Positions 1 to 5,810 of a DNA stretch of 6,151 nucleotides are shown in pieces. Source of the stretch: an uncultured Desulfobacterales bacterium (GTDB taxonomy: Bacteria; Desulfobacterota; Desulfobacteria; Desulfobacterales; G020354645). Under the pieces are notes generated by a model, which saw only the letters and a program-made list of their open reading frames with translations, did no database searches and had not been told where the DNA came from. The stretch lies in the NCBI GenBank assembly GCA_947259865.1, contig CAMYNZ010000425.1, positions 1 through 6,151 of the forward strand, read 5' to 3'. How positions within the stretch are numbered: the stretch's first letter is position 1; every line of letters starts with the position of its first letter. A program made the translations under genes and the position numbers.

Positions 1-246
1 AGAAGCAATAATCAGGTCAGGGCCAGTCCGTTAAGAATACAATATCCCGATATAATCATCTGAAACCGGTTAGCGCCGGTATGGCCGAAACCCCGGCTGC
101 CATCAATGGTGAAGCGCCGGTTAGGCTATGAAGACCGAAATGGAAAAAAGGTTGGAAAAATGCTCAAAATAATAGAGGATAACTCCTTGTTGGTGAAATG
201 TGTAGGTCTGACCCCCCTTGTTTGGATCAGCTGCGGAATTATTGCT
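1..246. other. Gene-poor flank downstream of the response regulator
   Basis: No convincing gene lies here. A plus-strand reading frame from 106 to 309 is open, but it has no Shine-Dalgarno sequence, no recognisable motif, and runs 63 bases into the 3' end of the opposite-strand response regulator. The region holds a GC-rich block (64-124) with repeated CCGGTTAG and AGCGCCGGT words and nested inverted repeats. It also holds the word AAATGTGTAGGTCTGACCCC near 197-216, which contains the near-palindrome GGTCTGACC. This could be repeat or intergenic debris. No clear terminator for the minus-strand gene ending at 247 was seen. Confidence 0.5.
64..124. repeat. GC-rich block with nested inverted and direct repeats
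   Basis: The word CCGGTTAG occurs at 67-74 and 117-124, and AGCGCCGGT at 72-80 and 112-120. An outer inverted pair AACCGG (64-69) / CCGGTT (117-122) encloses an inner pair ATGGC (81-85) / GCCAT (99-103). The block could fold as a short structured RNA or be a remnant of a palindromic interspersed repeat. It matches no riboswitch consensus that I can recall. Copy number in the genome would decide. Confidence 0.3.
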
Positions 247-1314
247 TCAATCAGCTTCAGCCAGGGCTTCAAAAAGCCGGCCGTTATCGTTTTCATTATC
301 CTTTATTAATTGAAGACAGGCATCCACACAATCGGGGGAATAAAGTCTTCCACTCCCGCTTGATATTTCTGCCATGGCCGATTGTATATCCAAAGCGGCC
401 CTGTAAGGTCGATGCGAAGACATGGCCTCTACAACGTCCGACACGCTCAGTATTTTTGACTCTAATTCCAATTCCTCGCTTTTCAATCCTCTGGGATAAC
501 CGGTACCGTCCAAGCGTTCATGGTGCTGGAGCACAATGATCGAGACATCTTTGCCGAGCGACTCGTTAAATGGAATATCCTTGATAATTTCGTAGCCGGC
601 TTGAGGGTGTGATTTTATCAACTCGGCCTCTAAGGAAGACAGTTGGGTGGGTTTGGTCAACAATTCTACGGGAACAGCCACTTTTCCGATATCATGTAAA
701 AGTGAGGCCACATGGATGACTTCCAGCTCTTTGGGAGTTAAGCCCAATTTCCGGCCGATTCCCATGGCCAGCAATGCGACCCGATGCTGGTGACCGGCCG
801 TATAGGGATCCCGTTTTTCGGTAAGAAGTCCCAATGCCTTAACGGTTTCGTGAAAGGTGTTGGTGAGCGCTGCGGTCCGTTCCCGGACTTCTTTTTTAAG
901 GATTTCGCGCCGGCTGATTCTTTCCATTATCAATTCATATCTTTCGACACTACGGATGACGGTATGAATCAGAAGGCCGACATTAAACGGTTTCATGAGA
1001 TAGTCGCAGGCACCCAATCGCAGGGCCTCGATCACATCATCAGTGGTGCCGAATCCGGAAATCATAACAACCTGTGTGATCGGTGAAACCTTTTTAACAA
1101 ATTTTAAAATCTCAATGCCGGTTACTTTCGGCATATTTATATCGGTAAGGACGACGATTGGTTTTTCTTGTTTGAAAATCTCGATGCCTTCTTCACCATC
1201 GGCGGCAGGATAAACATCAAAGCCACGCCGTTGCAATATTTCGTAAAGCAACTCGAGGACATGGGGCTCATCATCTATCACCAGAATTTTCACATTTCGA
1301 TAATCGTCGGCCAT
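247..1314 (-). CDS. Response regulator with REC and HD-GYP domains (predicted c-di-GMP phosphodiesterase)
   Basis: The protein has 355 residues and RpfG-like architecture, and acts in the cytoplasm. The REC domain spans about residues 8-125, with acidic pair D14-D15, phosphoacceptor D58 (in TDINMP), S86 and K108 (in KPF). A helical linker (about 125-150) leads to the HD-GYP domain (about 153-345). That domain has GHQHR at 174-178, catalytic LLHDIGK at 205-211 (H207, D208), SHP at 235-237, the HHERLDGTGYP signature at 264-274, and a late SVSDVVEAM...RPYR segment. All key residues are present, so phosphorylation-controlled hydrolysis of c-di-GMP is likely. This rests on family knowledge; activity is not shown. 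The start is fixed by a GGAG Shine-Dalgarno (1321-1324) six bases upstream of ATG. The gene follows the broken deacetylase gene after 16 bases, so co-transcription is likely. No sensor kinase is adjacent, so its partner is unknown. Confidence 0.93.
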   Translation of the reverse strand: MADDYRNVKILVIDDEPHVLELLYEILQRRGFDVYPAADGEEGIEIFKQEKPIVVLTDINMPKVTGIEILKFVKKVSPITQVVMISGFGTTDDVIEALRLGACDYLMKPFNVGLLIHTVIRSVERYELIMERISRREILKKEVRERTAALTNTFHETVKALGLLTEKRDPYTAGHQHRVALLAMGIGRKLGLTPKELEVIHVASLLHDIGKVAVPVELLTKPTQLSSLEAELIKSHPQAGYEIIKDIPFNESLGKDVSIIVLQHHERLDGTGYPRGLKSEELELESKILSVSDVVEAMSSHRPYRAALDIQSAMAEISSGSGRLYSPDCVDACLQLIKDNENDNGRLFEALAEAD

Positions 1315-1330
1315 AAAAATCTCCAGTTGT

Positions 1331-2181
1331 TCAGCGCGCAGGGTGTTTATTATGACGACTTGGGTGTTTTAAAGCAAGCCCTAAATTCCAGCGGTGGTAA
1401 CATTCAACCGCCTGTTTTACGGTTTGAAAATGGATATCAACACTATCCTGAATATTCTTTGCGTACCCTCCGGCCATGGTAACCGCTACCGAAACGGCTG
1501 CTTTATGACAGTATCGGAAAACCATCCGATCACGTTCCAATAATCCCGATTTGCTAAGCCTGAGACGACCAAACCGGTCATTTTCATAGGGATCGGCACC
1601 GGCTAAATAAATCACCATTTCAGCCTCGGACATGTCCAGCGCACGAATCAACCCCTTTTCAAGCGCCTCAAGATATGCTGGATCATCGATTCCGTCCTCG
1701 AGGGCAATGTCTAAATCGCTCTTTTCTTTGCGAGACGGAAAATTATTTTTACCGTGAATGGAAAAAGTGAATATGGTTGGGTCATTGGCAAGAATTGCGG
1801 CAGTCCCGTTTCCCTGGTGTACATCACAAGAGTGCCGCCGGCCAGACTGACGGCAATATTTTCTTTAAACGCCGCTAAAGCTGTTTCAATTGTAGCGCCG
1901 GCCGAGCGCTTTGCGCGCTCAACGAGTTCAGCCGACCAGGGAAACCCGACGCGCCGCATTTCTTTGGGTGTCATCTCACCGTTTTGCACCCGCTCAAAAT
2001 AAGCCGGGCTGTGAGCACGGACGATCTCCTGGTAGGTTGCCGCGCGCGGCACACAAAATTCTATCGCATTGGCAATATCATCTTTCAATATCTGTTGCCG
2101 CAAAAGTGCATATTTCTCCAGCGGGAATCGGTGACCGTCCGGAAGCGGAAAATGAAAGTGGTCTGTATAAAAGATTTTCAT
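1331..2181 (-). pseudogene. Histone deacetylase/AcuC-family protein, disrupted by internal deletion and frameshift
   Basis: The 5' part (2181 to about 1831, 117 codons) encodes a typical deacetylase-superfamily N-terminus: MKIFYTDHF, then LPDGHRFPLEKY, then SLAGGT. The reading then goes out of frame and stops about 40 codons later (stop at 1711-1713). The family sequence resumes in another frame at 1828 as CDVHQGNGTAAIL and runs 165 codons to the stop at 1331-1333. That part includes KEKSDLDIALEDG, zinc-ligand AGADPYENDRFG and MAGGY. From family knowledge, roughly 35-40 residues between AGGT and the DxH zinc motif are missing, including the catalytic His-His dyad and the GFCVFND segment. Neither fragment should be active. 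Intact homologues are about 300 residues and may deacetylate small molecules or proteins. A collapse in the assembly cannot be excluded. The start has no strong Shine-Dalgarno but matches the usual family N-terminus. Confidence 0.85.
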
Positions 2182-2257
2182 ATCGTTAATAAACCCACTT
2201 TAATAATTTATACTAAGGGTAATTCTCAATATTGCAATCGATAAAAATTCCAGTGTG

Positions 2258-2271
2258 TTGACTTAAGTCAA
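2258..2271. promoter_or_regulatory. Perfect Crp/FNR-type palindrome, TTGACTTAAGTCAA
   Basis: The 14-bp sequence is its own reverse complement and fits the TTGA-N6-TCAA form recognised by FNR, FixK, NNR and DNR regulators of the Crp/FNR superfamily (family knowledge). Flanking GTG and ACAC extend the symmetry with a one-base offset. A possible plus-strand -10 (TATAAA, 2298-2303) would place the centre about 45 bases before the transcription start, near the usual activating position of about -41. Control of the divergent minus-strand unit is equally possible. No gene for such a regulator is in the window. Confidence 0.55.
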
Positions 2272-2297
2272 ACACCTTTTCGGTTCCCGTTAATAGT

Positions 2298-2303
2298 TAT
2301 AAA
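2298..2303 (+). promoter_or_regulatory. Possible -10 element (TATAAA) for the hemerythrin/kinase operon
   Basis: TATAAA matches the sigma-70 -10 consensus at five of six positions. No good -35 lies 16-18 bases upstream, which suits an activator-dependent promoter using the palindrome at 2258-2271. The predicted start near 2310 would leave a leader of about 100 bases containing the ATTTGCA repeats. Position is inferred from sequence only. Confidence 0.3.
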
Positions 2304-2318
2304 GTTAGCCAGTGTTAG

Positions 2319-2341
2319 ATTTGCAATTTGCACCATTTGCA
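2319..2341. repeat. Three copies of heptamer ATTTGCA
   Basis: Exact copies lie at 2319-2325, 2326-2332 and 2335-2341. The first two are contiguous and the third is offset by two bases. They sit between the candidate promoter and the hemerythrin start. They could be a regulator binding array or a leader feature, or chance in AT-rich DNA. Confidence 0.5.
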
Positions 2342-2411
2342 GAGGATGGTCAAACGAGTTTAAACCTTAAACGCGGGTAATCAAATTTAAACTACTGGAT
2401 ACGGGGTCTAC

Positions 2412-2969
2412 ATGAAACCTACGGAAATTTTGGTAAAAGAGCACAGCTTAATTTTGCAGGCGGTCGAGTGTCTGACGCAGGCCAAAGAAAAGCTTGAAGC
2501 GTATGAACAGCTTCCCCAAAAATTCTTTGAAATGGCGGTTGAATTTAGCCAAAATTTTGCGGACAAATACCATCATTTTAAAGAGGAATTTTTAATGTTT
2601 GGTCTGCTTGCGCAAAAAAAGGACGGTGCCTTCGATGGTCCCATCAGCGCTTTGCGATTTGAACACGAACGTTGCCGATATTTTACTGATAAGATTGGAA
2701 AATCCATTGAAGACTGCATCCGTGGCGATCAAATTGCCACAGCAACCCTGCTTGAGAACCTGGCAGCTTATGTCTCAATTCTGAAAAGACATATTCACTC
2801 AGAAGATCATATTTTATTTCCCATGGTTGAGGAGGAACTTTCACAAGATGAAAAGAAAGCATTAGAGTTACAGTTTTTAAAGGAAGAAGAAAAAATGGGC
2901 GGCCGGGATTTTTTTATAAACAGCGAAAAGCTGGTATTTGAAATGTGTTTTTTACTGGGTGGTCAGTAA
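2412..2969 (+). CDS. Hemerythrin HHE domain protein
   Basis: The protein has 185 residues, is predicted cytoplasmic, and lacks a signal peptide or membrane segment. Helical HHE-domain landmarks occur in order: EH at 10-11, HHFKEE at 54-59 (an HxxxE motif), FEHER at 83-87 with H85, and the RHIHSEDHILFP block at 126-137 (H127xxxE131). Together these give the usual histidine/carboxylate set for a diiron site (H11, H54/55, E58/59, H85, H127, E131). Such proteins bind O2 or NO, or handle iron, so a sensing or protective role is inferred. The C-terminal 45 residues are charged and unassigned. A GGGG Shine-Dalgarno (2403-2406) lies five bases before ATG. The stop codon overlaps the next start (TAATG), so it is the first gene of a coupled operon with a kinase and a phosphatase. 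A Crp/FNR-type palindrome upstream suggests anaerobic or NO-responsive expression. Confidence 0.88.
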   Translation: MKPTEILVKEHSLILQAVECLTQAKEKLEAYEQLPQKFFEMAVEFSQNFADKYHHFKEEFLMFGLLAQKKDGAFDGPISALRFEHERCRYFTDKIGKSIEDCIRGDQIATATLLENLAAYVSILKRHIHSEDHILFPMVEEELSQDEKKALELQFLKEEEKMGGRDFFINSEKLVFEMCFLLGGQ

Positions 2970-3196
2970 TGACAGCTAAAAAACCCAATTGCTGGGAGTA
3001 TAAAAAATGCGGCAGGGAACCGGATGGCAAAAATGTCGATGAACTGGGCGTATGTCCGGCCGCTGCCGATACGTCATTTGATCAAATAAATTCCGGAACT
3101 TGCGGCGGCAGATTCTGTTGGGCCGTGGCCGGAACCTTTCCGGGCCGAGGAAGGGACGGCAAACCTGCGTACCAAGTTTTTAAGATTCGTATTTGA
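2969..3196 (+). CDS. Small two-CW domain cysteine-rich protein
   Basis: The protein has 75 residues. CWEYKKCGREPDGKN (residues 8-22), ELGVCPAA (25-32) and GGRFCWAVAGTF (46-57) are hallmarks of the two-CW family, common in Desulfobacterota and of unknown biochemical role. Cysteines are C8, C14, C29, C45 and C50, a possible metal or redox site (inference). The start at 2969 is chosen because its ATG overlaps the upstream TAA (TAATG), implying translational coupling; an in-frame ATG at 2945 lies inside the hemerythrin gene and adds residues unlike the family. Many relatives, as I recall them, continue after the second CW into a further C-x2-C segment. Here the tail is RGRDGKPAYQVFKIRI and has no cysteine, so the protein looks short. 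It sits directly before the kinase, so it may be an accessory or sensor part of that circuit. Confidence 0.75.
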   Translation: MTAKKPNCWEYKKCGREPDGKNVDELGVCPAAADTSFDQINSGTCGGRFCWAVAGTFPGRGRDGKPAYQVFKIRI

Positions 3197-3221
3197 CACC
3201 GAAAGCCCCGTTTTTGAAGAC

Positions 3222-4385
3222 ATGCGTTCAATATATATCAAAGCCGGTGAAAGATTTATCAGCCAGGGCGCCGCGGCGGATGCCGCTTACATTATTCAAC
3301 GGGGATCGTGTATCGTGTTGGTCGAAAAAGAAGGCGAATTGCACCCTGCGGGGCACAGGGGCGAAGGGGATATAGTCGGTGTTATGGCGATTATAACCGG
3401 CGAACCGCGCAACGCGCATGTTGAAGCTGAAACCGACATGGAGCTATGGTGTCTGAAAAAGACGCAACTCGAAAATATCTCTGAAAAAGATTCCTGGCTA
3501 CTGGAATTTTTAACGGAAATCGTCGCCGATCGCTTTGATTCCAGGCGACCGATCGCCGACCGGACGATTGGAAAGTATCTGACGACGGGTATCATCGGCC
3601 GCGGCAGTTCCAGCATCGTATATAATGGTGTGCACACCGGACTCAAAACACCGGTGATTATCAAAATGATGCGGCATGATATGGCCATGCGGCCTGATTT
3701 TATCGCCAGCTTTAAATACGAAGCTCGGACCATTGCCAAGTTGAATCATCGAAATATCGTCAAAATTTATGATTTTGAAGAATGCTATAAAACCCTATTC
3801 ATAATTATGGAATATCTCGAAGGTCGGACCCTTAGAGAACTGCTGGATAGTATCCGGAAGATATCGCCGCATCTGGCCATACAGTATCTTCTCGATGCGT
3901 GCAGCGGCCTGAAAATCGCTCACGACCACGGAATCGTCCATCAGGATATTAATCCGAGTAATCTGTTCATATTGACGAATGATACCGTTAAAATAATTGA
4001 TTTTGGTTTTGCCTGCCCGCGGGGTGCAGAAAACTTTTTGACAGGAACACCTTTTTATATGGCGCCGGAGCAGGTTGAGTGTCTGCCGGTAGATGAACGC
4101 ACCGATATTTATTGTCTGGGAATAACGGCATTTGAAATGGTTACAGGTAAAAGACCTTACCCCGATAAAGATGGATGGACGGTAATGGAAATGCACGTTA
4201 ACCAGGATATTCAGGATCCGGCTGAGGTCGTACCGAACTTACCGGAAGGACTGCGTAAATTTATCATTAAGGCCTGCGCCCGGGATCCGAAACGCCGATT
4301 CCAGAGTGTGACGGAGGCCCTTGAGGTTCTTGAGTTTCTGGCAGGCGAGATGAACCTGAGGCAAAAAACAGCACCGGCTGAATAA
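3222..4385 (+). CDS. Cyclic-nucleotide-binding-like domain fused to Ser/Thr protein kinase
   Basis: The protein has 387 residues, predicted cytoplasmic. Residues 4-105 form a cNMP-binding-like beta-roll: IKAGERFISQG, AYIIQRGSCIVLVEK, then a phosphate-binding cassette at 49-67 ending in EPRNAHV. R63 is kept, but V54 replaces the usual glutamate. Residues 117-375 form a Hanks-type kinase: glycine loop GRGSSSIVY (126-134), K148 in VIIK, E167 in the C-helix, catalytic loop HQDINPSN (240-247), DFG (260-262), APE (281-283) and DIYCLG. D242, N247 and D260 are present, but the HRD arginine is Q241 and the loop lysine is N244. No HTH or membrane segment is present. The ATG start has only a weak GAAG just upstream; the frame is open further 5' but offers no ATG, GTG or TTG before the preceding gene's stop. 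The phosphatase follows 19 bases downstream. The substrate is unknown. Confidence 0.92.
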   Translation: MRSIYIKAGERFISQGAAADAAYIIQRGSCIVLVEKEGELHPAGHRGEGDIVGVMAIITGEPRNAHVEAETDMELWCLKKTQLENISEKDSWLLEFLTEIVADRFDSRRPIADRTIGKYLTTGIIGRGSSSIVYNGVHTGLKTPVIIKMMRHDMAMRPDFIASFKYEARTIAKLNHRNIVKIYDFEECYKTLFIIMEYLEGRTLRELLDSIRKISPHLAIQYLLDACSGLKIAHDHGIVHQDINPSNLFILTNDTVKIIDFGFACPRGAENFLTGTPFYMAPEQVECLPVDERTDIYCLGITAFEMVTGKRPYPDKDGWTVMEMHVNQDIQDPAEVVPNLPEGLRKFIIKACARDPKRRFQSVTEALEVLEFLAGEMNLRQKTAPAE

Positions 4386-4404
4386 CAAAAGAAACGAAGC
4401 CACC

Positions 4405-5112
4405 ATGAAAACATTTGGCATAACCCACAGGGGGCATATCCGTAAAAGAAACGAAGATCGTTTTACCATCAAGAAAATGGGAGATGGATCTGTTCTGATG
4501 GCTGTGGCCGACGGTTTAGGCGGTCACATCGCCGGTGATCATGCGGCCGAGATTGCCGTCGAAAAGCTTGCCACTGTCTCACCAAACGGAAACGATATAC
4601 AAAAGGAGCTCGTCAACCGGGTGCTTGAAGCTGATCTGACCATTTTGAAAGAGGTGGAGCAAAATACGAATTTAGCGGGTATGTCGGCAACCCTGTGCGG
4701 CAGCTTGCTGTGCAATGATAAAGCCTACTGGGTGCATGTCGGTGACAGCCGGCTTTATATCCTTCGGAATAATCAATTGATACAGATAACCCGGGACCAT
4801 AATTTGGCCCAGTATCTGCTGGATAACGGCGAGATATCTGCAGAAGAAGCGCGCCGGCACCCTGCCCGGCACCATCTTTATCAATGCGTGGGCTGTGGCA
4901 GCTGCCAACCGGACTCCGGTCACATCGAACTGAAAGGCGGTGATGTGCTGGTGCACACCACCGACGGCCTTAATGAGGAAATTTCTGTTGAAACCATTAC
5001 TGCCCTTTTAACTTGCCCCGATGATATTGAAACCAGAGCCAAGAGGCTGATACAGGCCGCGCTGGATGCGGGTGGAAAAGACAACATTACCGTTGCCATG
5101 GCTGAAATTTAA
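4405..5112 (+). CDS. PP2C-family Ser/Thr protein phosphatase
   Basis: The protein has 235 residues, the usual size of compact bacterial PP2C (PstP/PrpC-like) catalytic domains, and is cytoplasmic with no membrane anchor. Motifs in order are IRKRNEDRF (12-20; R13 and the NED element), VADGLGGHIAGDHAA (34-48; metal ligand D36 and G37), MSATL (93-97), VGDSRLY (112-118; D114), TTDGLNE (185-191; D187) and GGKDNITVA (223-231; D226). These supply the two-metal site for dephosphorylating phospho-Ser/Thr. It follows the kinase by 19 bases and is the likely antagonist of that enzyme. The Shine-Dalgarno is weak (GAAG, 4396-4399), consistent with coupling to the kinase. Unusually, three closely spaced cysteines (C161, C164, C167) lie in the loop where other family members have a short RALG-type segment; a redox or metal role is speculative. 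Confidence 0.93.
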   Translation: MKTFGITHRGHIRKRNEDRFTIKKMGDGSVLMAVADGLGGHIAGDHAAEIAVEKLATVSPNGNDIQKELVNRVLEADLTILKEVEQNTNLAGMSATLCGSLLCNDKAYWVHVGDSRLYILRNNQLIQITRDHNLAQYLLDNGEISAEEARRHPARHHLYQCVGCGSCQPDSGHIELKGGDVLVHTTDGLNEEISVETITALLTCPDDIETRAKRLIQAALDAGGKDNITVAMAEI

Positions 5113-5158
5113 ATATAACTAACCATCAAGCTCTAATGAAGACGGACAATTTGGGTCT

Positions 5159-5180
5159 CTTCAGGAACTGTTCCTAGAAG
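5159..5180 (+). terminator. Hairpin between convergent genes, possible terminator
   Basis: CTTC-AGGAAC (5159-5168) and GTTCCT-A-GAAG (5170-5180) are complementary with one bulged A and a very short centre. As RNA this gives about eight pairs around a five-base loop. T-rich sequence follows (5183-5196, including TTTTT), but the T-run is several bases away, so this is a weak intrinsic terminator for the kinase/phosphatase operon at best. The core AGGAAC-T-GTTCCT could alternatively be a protein-binding palindrome. Confidence 0.35.
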
Positions 5181-5186
5181 TCATTT

Positions 5187-5459
5187 CTATAATTTTTCTC
5201 CTGCGAAACGCCGCCTCTCCAATTCCATTTGCCCGTTTAATCCGCCCGGAAAATTATCATCCACTATATCCGAGGCCTTTTCCCGTCCGGAGGGGAAAGA
5301 GCTGTGCTTGAGTTTGGTTATTTTGTCGGTATGTTGATCAATTTTCAACCCGGCATTCTTTTTTTTGTAGTTTTTAACACGCCAGGATACCGCCAAAAAT
5401 AAAACTACTGGAACAGAAACATACCCGATAACTTTTAACCAAGAAATAATTTCAGCCAT
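5187..5459 (-). CDS. Small single-pass membrane protein of unknown function
   Basis: The protein has 90 residues and belongs to no family I recognise. Residues 8-26 (LKVIGYVSVPVVLFLAVSW) form one membrane helix, followed by a basic stretch (RVKNYKKK, 27-34). This suggests a short N-terminus outside and a soluble, charged C-terminal tail of about 60 residues in the cytoplasm. It contains no cysteine or catalytic motif. A good AGGAG Shine-Dalgarno (5467-5471) lies seven bases upstream of the ATG, which is the main evidence that the gene is real. It converges on the PP2C gene (74 bases between stops) and diverges from the SHOCT membrane protein gene, with which it shares a 405-base intergenic region. 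The two small membrane proteins may be co-regulated, but nothing shows that they interact. Confidence 0.7.
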   Translation of the reverse strand: MAEIISWLKVIGYVSVPVVLFLAVSWRVKNYKKKNAGLKIDQHTDKITKLKHSSFPSGREKASDIVDDNFPGGLNGQMELERRRFAGEKL

Positions 5460-5690
5460 TTTTACACTCCTATAACCAGTATAAGGATCCTTTAATATAT
5501 TAACTCAAATTCTTGAAAACCGCTTCGGCTTGGTTCAGTTGTTTAAAACATTATTCGGCAGGTTAGCCCGGAGCATCGCAAAAATGTCTTATGTAAGTCA
5601 CTAAAAATAATGTGTTTTTTAAAATCGGGCTAAAATTTTACATTCACTGATTATGATTATCGTCACTTAATTGCAAAACTTAAGTCTTTT

Positions 5691-5708
5691 TTGATAAAAA
5701 ATTATCAA
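5691..5708. promoter_or_regulatory. 18-bp inverted repeat TTGATAA-N4-TTATCAA
   Basis: Two perfect seven-base arms flank AAAA. The outer letters resemble a Crp/FNR half-site pair, but the half-sites are too far apart (TTGAT-N8-ATCAA instead of N4) for that family. It may be another dimeric regulator's operator for one of the divergent small membrane-protein genes. There is no G/C-rich stem, so a terminator is unlikely. Confidence 0.3.
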
Positions 5709-5810
5709 CGGGATTTTCATTCATAAGGGAAATTGGATAATCGGTTTTTTGCGATTCGCATGGACAGATCGCGAGGCTTATGATTCCATTTATAGAAAAT
5801 CTTCCTGAAG

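Larger units (their letters stand above)
2182..2411. other. Divergent intergenic control region
   Basis: This AT-rich 230-base region separates the minus-strand deacetylase/response-regulator unit from the plus-strand hemerythrin/kinase operon. It contains the 8-bp palindrome ATTGCAAT (2231-2238), a 14-bp Crp/FNR-type palindrome (2258-2271), a possible -10 element TATAAA (2298-2303), three copies of ATTTGCA (2319-2341), and GTTTAAAC (2358-2365). Both divergent promoters should lie here. Confidence 0.7.

Noticed and set aside
64..124. Riboswitch (c-di-GMP or cobalamin class)
   Set aside because: The conserved words of those classes are absent, and no gene follows downstream in the right orientation.
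106..309. Plus-strand reading frame of 67 codons
   Set aside because: It has no Shine-Dalgarno, no recognisable motif, and overlaps the 3' end of the opposite-strand response regulator by 63 bases.
1711..1831. Programmed frameshift joining the two deacetylase halves
   Set aside because: A frameshift alone would not supply the missing catalytic His-His segment, so a deletion explains the data better.
2320..2341. Possible sigma-54 promoter around TTTGCACCATTTGCA
   Set aside because: The invariant GG of the -24 element is missing and the spacing to the TTGCA element is wrong.
3795..4196. Minus-strand frame of 133 codons
   Set aside because: It lies wholly inside the clear kinase gene on the other strand and shows no protein-family motif.
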